Of a stretch of DNA of 50,747 nucleotides, positions 31,101 to 38,586 are shown piece after piece. Each line of letters opens with the position of its first letter. The stretch's first letter is position 1. Below the pieces are notes generated by a model that saw only the letters and a program-made list of their open reading frames with translations, had not been told where the DNA came from and ran no database searches. This stretch comes from Candidatus Muproteobacteria bacterium (GTDB lineage: Bacteria > Pseudomonadota > Gammaproteobacteria > Acidiferrobacterales > SPGG2): assembly GCA_003251795.1 (NCBI GenBank), contig QKEI01000154.1, positions 1-50,747 of the forward strand, written 5' to 3'. Both the position numbers and the translations under genes were made by a program.

Positions 31101-31764
31101 GAAGCATATAGCCCGCGCCGCGGACCGTATGTAACAGCGATTGCTCAAAAGCGCGGTCGATCTTGCGGCGCAAGCGGCTGACGTGCACATCGATCACATT
31201 GGTCTGCGGATCGAAATGGTAGTCCCATACGTTCTCGAGCAGCATCGTGCGCGTCACTACCTGTCCCTGATGTCGCATTAGATACTCGAGCAAACGGAAC
31301 TCGCGCGGCTGTAAATCGATAGTTTGTCCGGCGCGTTTGACCACACGGGCGAGTAAGTCCATCTCCAGGTCACCCACACGCAATGTGGTCTCCGGGGTCT
31401 CGGCGCGTGCCCGGCGAACCAGCGCTTCCAGACGGGCCAGCAGCTCGGAAAATGCAAAGGGTTTGACCAGATAATCATCGCCGCCGGCGCGCAAACCGCG
31501 CACGCGGTCGTCGATCTCGCCAAGTGCGCTCAAAATAAGCACCGGGGTTTTATTGCCAGAGCTGCGCAGCGTCTGAACGATGGTCAGGCCATCCAGCAGC
31601 GGTAGCATGCGATCGACCACGATGACGTCGTAGCGTTGCTCCACAGCCATGAACAATCCCTCCTTTCCGTCCTTGGCGTGATCCATGACGTGTCCGCTTT
31701 CACGCAGACCTTTGGCAATATAGGCGGCGGTATCGGCATCATCCTCGATTACAAGAACGCGCAT
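31087..31764 (-). CDS. OmpR-family response regulator
   Basis: DNA-binding response regulator of 225 residues. The receiver domain has the acidic pair in VLVIEDDAD, phospho-acceptor Asp in DVIVVDRMLPLLDGL and Lys in GDDYLVKPF. The winged-helix domain carries DLQPREFRLLEYLMRHQGQV and IDVHVSRLRRKID. The ATG at 31764 is taken because the domain begins there; there is no strong ribosome-binding site and the upstream open frame has no homology. The kinase gene overlaps its end, so they are a cognate pair. A 273-bp gap with the htrA terminator separates it from htrA. Confidence 0.92.
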   Translation of the reverse strand: MRVLVIEDDADTAAYIAKGLRESGHVMDHAKDGKEGLFMAVEQRYDVIVVDRMLPLLDGLTIVQTLRSSGNKTPVLILSALGEIDDRVRGLRAGGDDYLVKPFAFSELLARLEALVRRARAETPETTLRVGDLEMDLLARVVKRAGQTIDLQPREFRLLEYLMRHQGQVVTRTMLLENVWDYHFDPQTNVIDVHVSRLRRKIDRAFEQSLLHTVRGAGYMLREPD

Positions 31765-31980
31765 GGCTATCGCATGGGTTGTTGTCACACCTCGAGGGGC
31801 AGCGACATGTGTCGTCAGCTGCCCTCGATCAGCGTCTGGCGATGATAGCACGACCGCAGCTACGTCGCGCTCGCGCTGCTTGCGAGCAGGCGGGTGGTAC
31901 ATGGCAGAACCGAAACCGCGATCGTCATCGAGCATCATTGGCGTATCTTCCGGTTGCGTTGGCCGACTTCGCCTGGCCGT

Positions 31981-32017
31981 TAAACAAAACGGCCGGCTCC
32001 CAACGGGCAACCGGCCG
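31981..32017 (-). terminator. Terminator after the HtrA gene
   Basis: On the minus strand, CGGCCGG (complement at 32011-32017) pairs with CCGGCCG (31996-31990) around a 14-nt loop, followed by TTTTGTTTA. It begins 21 bp past the htrA stop and separates the protease gene from the response regulator. Confidence 0.82.
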
Positions 32018-32037
32018 CAACAACACCATGACGTGAG

Positions 32038-33600
32038 TTAGCCCATGTTTATCGCAACGAACTGTTGAGTGTCGCCGCGCTTGACCAGCATCACGATGGA
32101 CTCGTGTTTGCTGGTCGCCTGCTTCACCTGGTTCACGACATCTTGTGGCCCGGAAACAGGTTTTTGGTCGACCATCGTGATCACGTCACCGACGCGCAGC
32201 CCGGTATCGGCGGCAGGGCTATCGGGTCGCACGCCAACAATCACGGCACCCTTGGTATCCTCCGGCAGCTGGTACTGCTGCCGTGCCTCAGGCGTAACGG
32301 GCGCGAGCGCTAGACCGAGCTTGCCGCCCTCTACTGCTTGGTGATCGCTGGCAGCAACGGTCTGTTCCTTCGGCATGCGCGCGATAGTCGTAGTCAGCGT
32401 ATGTTCTTTGCCCTTGCGCCAGACCTTGACATCTACCCGGGTGTTCGCCTTGGTCTCCGCCACCATGAGTGGCAAATCTCGCATGCGCGTTACCTGCTTG
32501 CCGTTATAACCGATGATGACATCACCCGTTTGCACGCCGGCCTTGGCCGCCGGACTGTCAGCAACCACGCTCGCGACCAGTGCACCCTTGGGCTCTTTCA
32601 AACCTAGCCCTTTGGCCAAGTCTTCCGTGACGGTCTGTATCTGCACACCGAACCACCCGCGCTCAACCTTGCCGTACTGGCGTAAGTCAGTAACCACAGA
32701 CTTGGCCATATCAGAAGGTATGGCAAAACCGATGCCGACGCTGCCGCCATTGGGCGAAAAGATTGCGGTGTTGACGCCAATGACATGACCGGAAGTGTCG
32801 AACAGCGGGCCGCCGGAATTACCACGGTTGATCGGCGCGTCGATCTGGATGTAGTCGTCATAGGGGCCCGAATGGATATCGCGGCCCCGGGCAGACACGA
32901 TACCGGTGGTCGCCGTACCGCCGAGCCCAAAAGGATTACCGATGGCGATCACCCAGTCACCGACCCGCGTCTTATCGGAATCGCCGAACGTCACATAAGG
33001 CAGCGCCTTCTTGGCTTTGATCTTCAACACTGCTAGATCAGTCTTTTCGTCGCGTCCTTTGACCTCAGCCGGGTATTGTGTGCCGTCCTCGAGGATAACG
33101 GTGATTTTGTCAGCCCCATCGATGACGTGGTTGTTGGTTACCACGTAACCCGATGGATCGACAATGAACCCGGAACCCACCGCCTGCACGCGCGGAGTGG
33201 GCGTCTTTTCACTGTCGCCATTATCTTCGTTGCCGAATGGCTGCTGGAAAAAGTGACGGAAGTATTGCTCTATGCCAGGCGGCAGGTTGAACTCGGGACC
33301 CGGACCGCGAAACTGCGGACCATTCCACGTACCCATACCGGGCATCCTGCCGCTGGTGGAAATATTCACTACCGCCGGCTTCACCTCGGCAATGAGATCG
33401 GCGAAGCTACCTGGTTGCTCGGCACCAGCTCGCAAAGCAGTGGCCGGCTGCGCCGGGCTTGGAGTTACGGTAGAGAACGCGGGGCTCATCATCTGTGCAC
33501 CGACGAGCGTGCCCGCAAGCGCCGCGGCGATCACTGTAAGCGTGTACTTCGCCTTTCGCTTGTGGCGTAGAAGGCTACGTTGCTCACTCTTGTTACTCAT
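32038..33600 (-). CDS. Periplasmic serine protease, HtrA/Deg family
   Basis: Periplasmic quality-control protease/chaperone of 520 residues. An N-terminal membrane-spanning signal (KYTLTVIAAALAGTLVGAQM) is followed by the trypsin-like domain with catalytic His158 in VVTNNHVIDGAD, Asp188 in DEKTDLAVLKI and Ser262 in INRGNSGGPLFD, then two PDZ domains (PKGALVASVVADSPAAKAGV; KGAVIVGVRPDSPAADTGLR). This is the DegP/DegQ/MucD layout. A Pro/Gly-rich loop at about residues 85-105 (MPGMGTWNGPQFRGPGP) is the LA-loop region. The start at 33600 has a strong GAGGAGG site. No conserved DegP-type sigma-E promoter could be identified with certainty. Confidence 0.93.
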   Translation of the reverse strand: MSNKSEQRSLLRHKRKAKYTLTVIAAALAGTLVGAQMMSPAFSTVTPSPAQPATALRAGAEQPGSFADLIAEVKPAVVNISTSGRMPGMGTWNGPQFRGPGPEFNLPPGIEQYFRHFFQQPFGNEDNGDSEKTPTPRVQAVGSGFIVDPSGYVVTNNHVIDGADKITVILEDGTQYPAEVKGRDEKTDLAVLKIKAKKALPYVTFGDSDKTRVGDWVIAIGNPFGLGGTATTGIVSARGRDIHSGPYDDYIQIDAPINRGNSGGPLFDTSGHVIGVNTAIFSPNGGSVGIGFAIPSDMAKSVVTDLRQYGKVERGWFGVQIQTVTEDLAKGLGLKEPKGALVASVVADSPAAKAGVQTGDVIIGYNGKQVTRMRDLPLMVAETKANTRVDVKVWRKGKEHTLTTTIARMPKEQTVAASDHQAVEGGKLGLALAPVTPEARQQYQLPEDTKGAVIVGVRPDSPAADTGLRVGDVITMVDQKPVSGPQDVVNQVKQATSKHESIVMLVKRGDTQQFVAINMG

Positions 33601-33814
33601 AGAAAACCTCCTCTGCATAAGTTCAGTTCGATTGTTGGACGGCATCTAAGCGACGATGCTTAGCCATCCCATAGCAACCGAGGCTAAATATAGATGCACG
33701 AGGATTACGCCCTCATTTCCCCAACGTTAAGCTTTCGTAATGTTGGTCATTGAGGCGCTGCCCGCAGCCGCTACGGAACTTTGTGCCAAACGGCTACGCA
33801 GCTAGCGATAAATG

Positions 33815-34186
33815 TCAGGCGAGAAAAAACAAATAGATGAAGAATGCGAAGGCGGTAATGAACGCCGTGTAGAGTCGCCCGATGGTGGCGATGCGATTTA
33901 CCTCCGGACTATCAACGCCAAAATCGCTCGGGCGAAGCTGGCCGACAGCTGCCAGATTTAACACGCGGCGGCAAAAATCCCGTACCCACGAAGGAACCTT
34001 TTGGCGGTGCAGGTAGTCGGCAAACGCCTCTTTCAAGACAGCGGCACGTAGTTCCCGTTGATACCAGAAGCGGTATGCGAGACGAAAAGTCTCGAACTCG
34101 GAAATACGCAAAACCCTGGCGGTCTCACTCACATGGCGCACATCCGGCGCTACGTGCCAATCGCGCGGGCGCATCAGTGGTTGCAT
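33815..34186 (-). CDS. Small C-tail-anchored membrane protein of unknown function
   Basis: I do not recognise a family. The 123-residue product has a basic soluble part (SEFETFRLAYRFWYQRELRA, AFADYLHRQKVPSWVRDFCR) and ends in one hydrophobic helix, LYTAFITAFAFFIYLFFLA, with no signal peptide, so it would be tail-anchored in the inner membrane with the N-terminus inside. Two in-frame ATGs (34186 and 34174) are possible and neither has a good ribosome-binding site, so the start is uncertain. It lies 214 bp upstream of htrA on the same strand and divergently from the metallopeptidase. It could act with HtrA in envelope stress, but nothing in the sequence proves that. Confidence 0.55.
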   Translation of the reverse strand: MQPLMRPRDWHVAPDVRHVSETARVLRISEFETFRLAYRFWYQRELRAAVLKEAFADYLHRQKVPSWVRDFCRRVLNLAAVGQLRPSDFGVDSPEVNRIATIGRLYTAFITAFAFFIYLFFLA

Positions 34187-34338
34187 CGCGTGGTCGCAGA
34201 TCCAATATATATGAAGGATTACGGGACCAGATACAGGCTACCCCTGCCATGAAGGCCACGCAAGTACGCTCTGGCGAACCGTTGCCCCACCGATAACCTT
34301 GATGCTTTAATCTGGCTGTAGAGGGGCTAACGAATATT

Positions 34339-35451
34339 ATGAAGACCTTTCAGTGTGTCTGCGGTAACACGCTGCATTTCGAAAACACGGGCTGTCTCGC
34401 CTGTGGGCGCACGCTCGGGTTTTTGCCGGACCACGGCACACTGAGCGCGCTTGAACCGGCTGCTGAGGCAGGTTGGCGAGCGTTGCATCCGGCAGCCGAT
34501 AACAGAGTATACCGCATGTGCAAAAACTATAAGGAAGAAAGCGTGTGTAACTGGATGGTGTCTGCCGAGGAACCGCAATCTTTGTGTCGCGCCTGCCGAC
34601 TGAACCACATCATCCCCAATCTCAGCGAGGAGAGAAATCGCGTTCTTTGGTACCGGATCGAAGTAGCGAAGCGCCGCTTGCTCTACACGCTCTACGCGCT
34701 TGGATTGCCCGTAACCGGCCGCGATGAAGAACCCGACAGAGGGATCCTTTTCGAGTTTCTCTCGGACCCAAAGGACGCCCACGGATTTGCCGCTGACGTC
34801 GGCCAAAATCGACGCGTTCTCACAGGACACCGCTCTGGATTGATTACGATCAACGTCGCCGAGGCGGACTCGAGCGCACGCGAGGAAATGCGCGAGCAGA
34901 TGAACGAATTGTACCGGACGCTGCTCGGCCATTTTCGTCATGAGATCGGGCATTATTATTGGGACCGGCTAGTGCGCGGCACAGGTTGGATCGAAAACTT
35001 TCGCAGCTTGTTTGGCGACGAGCGTCAAGACTACGAACAGGCCCTGCAGCGGTACTACTCAGACGGGGCACCACTGGACTGGCGGCAATCTTTTGTCAGC
35101 GCCTATGGAACTTCCCATCCGTGGGAGGACTGGGCAGAAACGTGGGCGCATTATCTCCATATGGTAGACACGCTCGAGACCGCACACGACTTCGGTTTCG
35201 CTATTCAGGGTCGCCCGCTGCAACCGCCCGCTGCGGCGTTGCGCGAGCAACAGCTGGCCGCTGCACCGGAAACAACCAGTACATCGTTTGAACAGATCAT
35301 CGGTGACTGGGGCGCGTTAACCGTTGCGTTGAACGCCGTCAATCGAAGCATGGGCCTGCCGGATGTCTATCCGTTCGTGCTGTCCCCGAGGACCATCGAG
35401 AAGCTTCGCTTCGTACACCAAATTATCGCCGGCGCGATCCGCAAATCTTGA
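34339..35451 (+). CDS. Zinc-ribbon metallopeptidase of the amidoligase locus (DUF2248-like)
   Basis: Putative zinc peptidase of 370 residues, cytoplasmic (no signal peptide). Two N-terminal zinc ribbons are seen: Cys6/Cys8...Cys19/Cys22 (CVCGN ... CLACG) and Cys61, Cys70 ... Cys83, Cys86 (CKNY...VC ... CRACR). The catalytic motif is GHFRHEIGHYYWDRLV (His201-Glu202-His205), and a third ligand is likely in HPWEDWAETWAHYLHMVDTL. This combination is the family called DUF2248, which commonly neighbours circularly permuted ATP-grasp and alpha-E proteins, as it does here after 78 bp. It probably trims or removes the peptide bond made by its neighbours. GAGGGG precedes the ATG weakly. Confidence 0.87.
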   Translation: MKTFQCVCGNTLHFENTGCLACGRTLGFLPDHGTLSALEPAAEAGWRALHPAADNRVYRMCKNYKEESVCNWMVSAEEPQSLCRACRLNHIIPNLSEERNRVLWYRIEVAKRRLLYTLYALGLPVTGRDEEPDRGILFEFLSDPKDAHGFAADVGQNRRVLTGHRSGLITINVAEADSSAREEMREQMNELYRTLLGHFRHEIGHYYWDRLVRGTGWIENFRSLFGDERQDYEQALQRYYSDGAPLDWRQSFVSAYGTSHPWEDWAETWAHYLHMVDTLETAHDFGFAIQGRPLQPPAAALREQQLAAAPETTSTSFEQIIGDWGALTVALNAVNRSMGLPDVYPFVLSPRTIEKLRFVHQIIAGAIRKS

Positions 35452-35529
35452 ACGAATAGACTGTGGATTTGAGTTGCGCCTGTCCCCTACGCATCAGGGT
35501 TGAGTCATCGCTAGAGTCAAGAACCGAAC

Positions 35530-36984
35530 GTGGCCATACGCTGGAAGCAATATCAGGTCAAAGGGCCTTATGACGAACTGATTCAACCGTCTGGCAAACC
35601 ACGCCAGAGCGCACAGCCCTTGTGCAAATACGTGAGTTCGCTGAGCGATAGCGAGTTGCAGGAACGCAAGGCCGCGGCCGAGCTGGCGATTCGTGTCATG
35701 GGGATCACCTTTACCGTGTACTCGGAACAAAGCGGATCCATCGATCGAGAATGGCCGTTCGACATCATCCCGCGCGTCATTCCCAAGAGCGAGTGGGACA
35801 AAATCGAGAACGGGCTGCGTCAACGGGTGCGTGCACTCAACCTGTTTATCAATGATATGTACCACGAGCGGCGCGTGCTCAAAGACAAGGTGGTACCGGA
35901 GGAAATTCTTGCATCATCGAAAAACTTCCGCGAGCAGTGCATCGGTGTCAACCCGCCACTCGGCGTGTGGGCACACATCTGTGGATCCGACCTCGTACGC
36001 GACAAGGATGGCACCGTCTACGTGTTGGAAGACAATCTGCGCGTGCCGTCCGGCGTGTCGTATATGCTCGAGAATCGCGCCGTCATGAAACGCGTATTAC
36101 CTGAGCTCTTTGAACACTGCAGCATCTTGCCGGTTGACGACTATCCATCCCAGCTGTATGACATGCTCGCCTCGATCTCCCCACGACCTAGCGAGCGCCC
36201 AGAGGTCGTGGTGCTAACACCCGGAGTTTACAACTCCGCCTATTACGAGCATTCCTACCTGGCCCAACAGATGGGGGCAGAGCTGGTGCAGGGCACCGAT
36301 CTCGTCGTCGGCGACGATGACTGTGTGTACATGCGGACAATCGAGGGCTTGGCACGGGTCGATGTCATATACAGACGAATAGACGATCTTTTTCTCGATC
36401 CGGAGACGTTTCGCGAAGACTCAACGATCGGCGTCGCCGGCCTGATGCGCGCCTGGAAGAAGGGCAATGTTGCGCTGGCCAACGCCCCCGGCGCCGGCGT
36501 CGCCGACGACAAGGTCGTGTACGCTTATGTCCCGGCGATTATCAAATATTATCTCGGCGAGGAACCGCTGTTGCCCAACGTGCCAACCTACGTCTGTCTG
36601 GAAAAACAAGCGCGGGACCATGTTATCGCCAATCTCGACAAGATGGTGGTCAAGCCCGCAAACGAATCGGGCGGCTACGGCATGCTCGTCGGACCCCACG
36701 CCAGCAAGCGCGAGCGCGAGAAGTTTAAACGCCTGATCCGCAAGGACCCGCGTAACTACATCGCACAGCCATTGGTGAGCTTGTCGACCACGCCAACGCT
36801 AGTCGACAACCACGTGGAGCCGCGTCACGTAGATATACGCCCCTTTATCTTATCGGGGGCGAGAACGTTCGTAACGACCGGGGGGCTAACGCGCGTTGCG
36901 CTACGCAAGGGCTCGACCGTGGTCAATTCCTCGCAGGGCGGTGGCAGCAAAGACACCTGGATCGTAGATAGCGAGGCGCTCTGA
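35530..36984 (+). CDS. Circularly permuted ATP-grasp protein
   Basis: Predicted amide-bond ligase of 484 residues of the circularly permuted ATP-grasp type 2 family (DUF404/DUF407-like). Marks seen are GVNPPLGVWAHICGSDLVRD, DGTVYVLEDNLRVPSGVSYM LENR, the SERPEVVVLTPGVYNSAYYE block, a VVKPANESGGYGMLVG nucleotide-binding stretch and the C-terminal HVDIRPFILSG. In comparative studies of amidoligases, this family was proposed to make small peptides or peptide tags together with alpha-E and transglutaminase-like proteins. Start: GTG at 35530, without a strong ribosome-binding site. It is followed by the alpha-E gene after one base, so the two form one translational unit. Confidence 0.9.
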   Translation: MAIRWKQYQVKGPYDELIQPSGKPRQSAQPLCKYVSSLSDSELQERKAAAELAIRVMGITFTVYSEQSGSIDREWPFDIIPRVIPKSEWDKIENGLRQRVRALNLFINDMYHERRVLKDKVVPEEILASSKNFREQCIGVNPPLGVWAHICGSDLVRDKDGTVYVLEDNLRVPSGVSYMLENRAVMKRVLPELFEHCSILPVDDYPSQLYDMLASISPRPSERPEVVVLTPGVYNSAYYEHSYLAQQMGAELVQGTDLVVGDDDCVYMRTIEGLARVDVIYRRIDDLFLDPETFREDSTIGVAGLMRAWKKGNVALANAPGAGVADDKVVYAYVPAIIKYYLGEEPLLPNVPTYVCLEKQARDHVIANLDKMVVKPANESGGYGMLVGPHASKREREKFKRLIRKDPRNYIAQPLVSLSTTPTLVDNHVEPRHVDIRPFILSGARTFVTTGGLTRVALRKGSTVVNSSQGGGSKDTWIVDSEAL

Positions 36985-36985
36985 A

Positions 36986-37957
36986 ATGCTGTCGCGTGTG
37001 GCGGAGAATCTTTATTGGGTGGCGCGCTACATCGAGCGCGCCGAGAACACCGCTCGCCTGATCAATGTCAATGCCAACCTGCTGCTAGACCTGCCGAAGA
37101 CGGTCGCCTTCGGCTGGAATCCGTTGATCGAAATCACCGGCAGTGAGGCACTGTTTCACGAACTGTACGATGAAGCGAACGAGCGCAATGTCATCAAGTT
37201 TCTCACTGGTGACGCAAATAATCCCGGTTCAATCATGAGCGCACTGCAAAGCGCACGGGAGAATGTGCGCACCATGCGCGATTTCCTGCCGCGCGAGGCC
37301 TGGGAACAATTGAATGAGCTTTATCTAATGGCGCGCACACAACTGTCCTCCGCACTCTCGAAGCACAAGCGCTATGACTATCTGCGCTCCATCATCGCCG
37401 GCACCCAACAGATGATCGGCATCTTCGCCAGCACGATCACTCACGATCACGGCTATGATTTCTTGCGTCTCGGACGTTATCTCGAGCGTGCCGACATGAC
37501 CACGCGCATCATCGACGTGCGCTCCGCCGATCTAATTGCCGATCATGGTGATCTCACGCCGTTTTACAACATTCAGTGGATGAGTGTACTGCGATCCATG
37601 TCGGCCTATCAGATGTATCGTCGGCAAACCCAGGGCCCGGTGCGGCGCGTGGATGTGCTCAGGTTCTTGTTTCAGGATCGGCAGTTCGCGCGCTCCATTT
37701 ACTACTGCCTATTTCACGCCGAAGCGTTCTTGCGGCACTTGCCGCGAAACGAGACGCCGCTTCAGCATCTGATGCAGCTGCAACGCATCGTCAGCGAAGC
37801 GGATCTGTACCAGCTCAAACAGCAAGACTTACACGATTTTATCGACGAGCTGCAGCGTGAGCTCGCCATTATCCACGACCAGATTACGGCAACGTATTTC
37901 GCCGTGGCGGCGCCTGACAAAACCACGACCGAGCGCACGAGCGCGCTGCAAGCATAG
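36986..37957 (+). CDS. Alpha-E domain protein (DUF403-like)
   Basis: All-helical cytoplasmic protein of 323 residues. It opens with MLSRVAENLYWVARYIERAE NTARLINVN, which is the conserved start of the alpha-E (DUF403) family, and continues with RENVRTMRDFLPREAWEQLN and FLRLGRYLERADMTTRIIDV R, a repeat-like second version of the start motif. Known members are always near circularly permuted ATP-grasp proteins, sometimes fused to them; here the two genes are separated by one base. Biochemical role is unknown; the conserved acidic and arginine residues (YIERAENT, YLERADMT) hint at binding of a phosphorylated or peptide substrate. Confidence 0.9.
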   Translation: MLSRVAENLYWVARYIERAENTARLINVNANLLLDLPKTVAFGWNPLIEITGSEALFHELYDEANERNVIKFLTGDANNPGSIMSALQSARENVRTMRDFLPREAWEQLNELYLMARTQLSSALSKHKRYDYLRSIIAGTQQMIGIFASTITHDHGYDFLRLGRYLERADMTTRIIDVRSADLIADHGDLTPFYNIQWMSVLRSMSAYQMYRRQTQGPVRRVDVLRFLFQDRQFARSIYYCLFHAEAFLRHLPRNETPLQHLMQLQRIVSEADLYQLKQQDLHDFIDELQRELAIIHDQITATYFAVAAPDKTTTERTSALQA

Positions 37958-37959
37958 CG

Positions 37960-37975
37960 GCCAAGCACGCTTGGC
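37960..37975. repeat. Short hairpin between alpha-E and globin genes
   Basis: GCCAAGC-AC-GCTTGGC, a 7-bp inverted repeat with a 2-nt centre, lies directly after the alpha-E stop and 12 bp before the globin start. It may fold a small stem that tunes transcript stability or translation of the globin. Too short and without T-run for a terminator. Confidence 0.4.
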
Positions 37976-37987
37976 TGAGGGTCAGTC

Positions 37988-38416
37988 ATGGCCAGCGAGA
38001 AATACTACGTAGCACTATTTGCCGAGAGTTATGAGAGAGCTCTACAATTTACAGACGAGAACAAGAAATTTCTCGACCGCTTCTACGAGATTTTCTTCTC
38101 CAAATCACCCACAATCGCGCAACTGTTCAAAGACACCAAGATGGGCGCCCAAAAAACGATGTTGCAGGACTCGATCCTTTATATGAGAGATTTCTGCATA
38201 TCGCAAAGACCAAATGAGTACATGCGGCGTATCGCCAAAGTGCATAGCAAATCCGATAAGGATATTCCTGCCGAGCTCTACGATGTTTGGCTGGACAGCC
38301 TGATAGAGGCAGCCAGAGAATACGATAGCGAGTTTACCGAAGAAACCGAGCGGGCATGGAGGATCGCATTGGCCCCAGGTATCAATTATATGAAGCACAT
38401 GTATGACAAGTGCTGA
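37988..38416 (+). CDS. Single-domain globin
   Basis: Predicted haem-binding cytoplasmic globin of 142 residues. The pattern follows Vitreoscilla-type haemoglobin: FLDRFYEIFFSKSPTIAQLF with Phe47 in the CD1 place, MGAQKTMLQDSI with Gln55 near the E7 place, IAKVHSKSDKDIPAELYDVW with His86 as the likely proximal F8 ligand, and helix G/H WRIALAPGINYMKHMYDKC. Assignment is by motif order, not by alignment. There is no attached reductase or signalling domain. It lies 30 bp after the alpha-E gene and ends the run of plus-strand genes before glcD, so it is likely part of the same operon. A role in O2/NO handling or as a sensor partner is possible. Confidence 0.82.
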   Translation: MASEKYYVALFAESYERALQFTDENKKFLDRFYEIFFSKSPTIAQLFKDTKMGAQKTMLQDSILYMRDFCISQRPNEYMRRIAKVHSKSDKDIPAELYDVWLDSLIEAAREYDSEFTEETERAWRIALAPGINYMKHMYDKC

Positions 38417-38524
38417 GCTTGCTCCGAAGGCCAAGTCCCCTTTTTATCTCTTGCGTCCTTTTGCCCGCTGAACACCACCGCCACGGCAGCGCGTGCCCGC
38501 CCGGGCTATAGCGCACTGGGGCTA

Positions 38525-38552
38525 TGGAAACCGGGCAAAGCGTGTGTACAAT
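38525..38552 (+). promoter_or_regulatory. Possible sigma-70 promoter of glcD
   Basis: TACAAT at 38547-38552 matches a -10 box; TGGAAA at 38525-38530 is a weak -35 (4 of 6) at 16-bp spacing, ending 34 bp before the glcD start in the 170-bp gap after the globin gene. Confidence 0.35.
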
Positions 38553-38586
38553 CGATGACAATAGCCCCCGCCCCGGTTGAAAAAAC

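Noticed and set aside
38417..38586. Small gene between globin and glcD
   Set aside because: No open frame with a start signal; the gap holds a likely promoter only.
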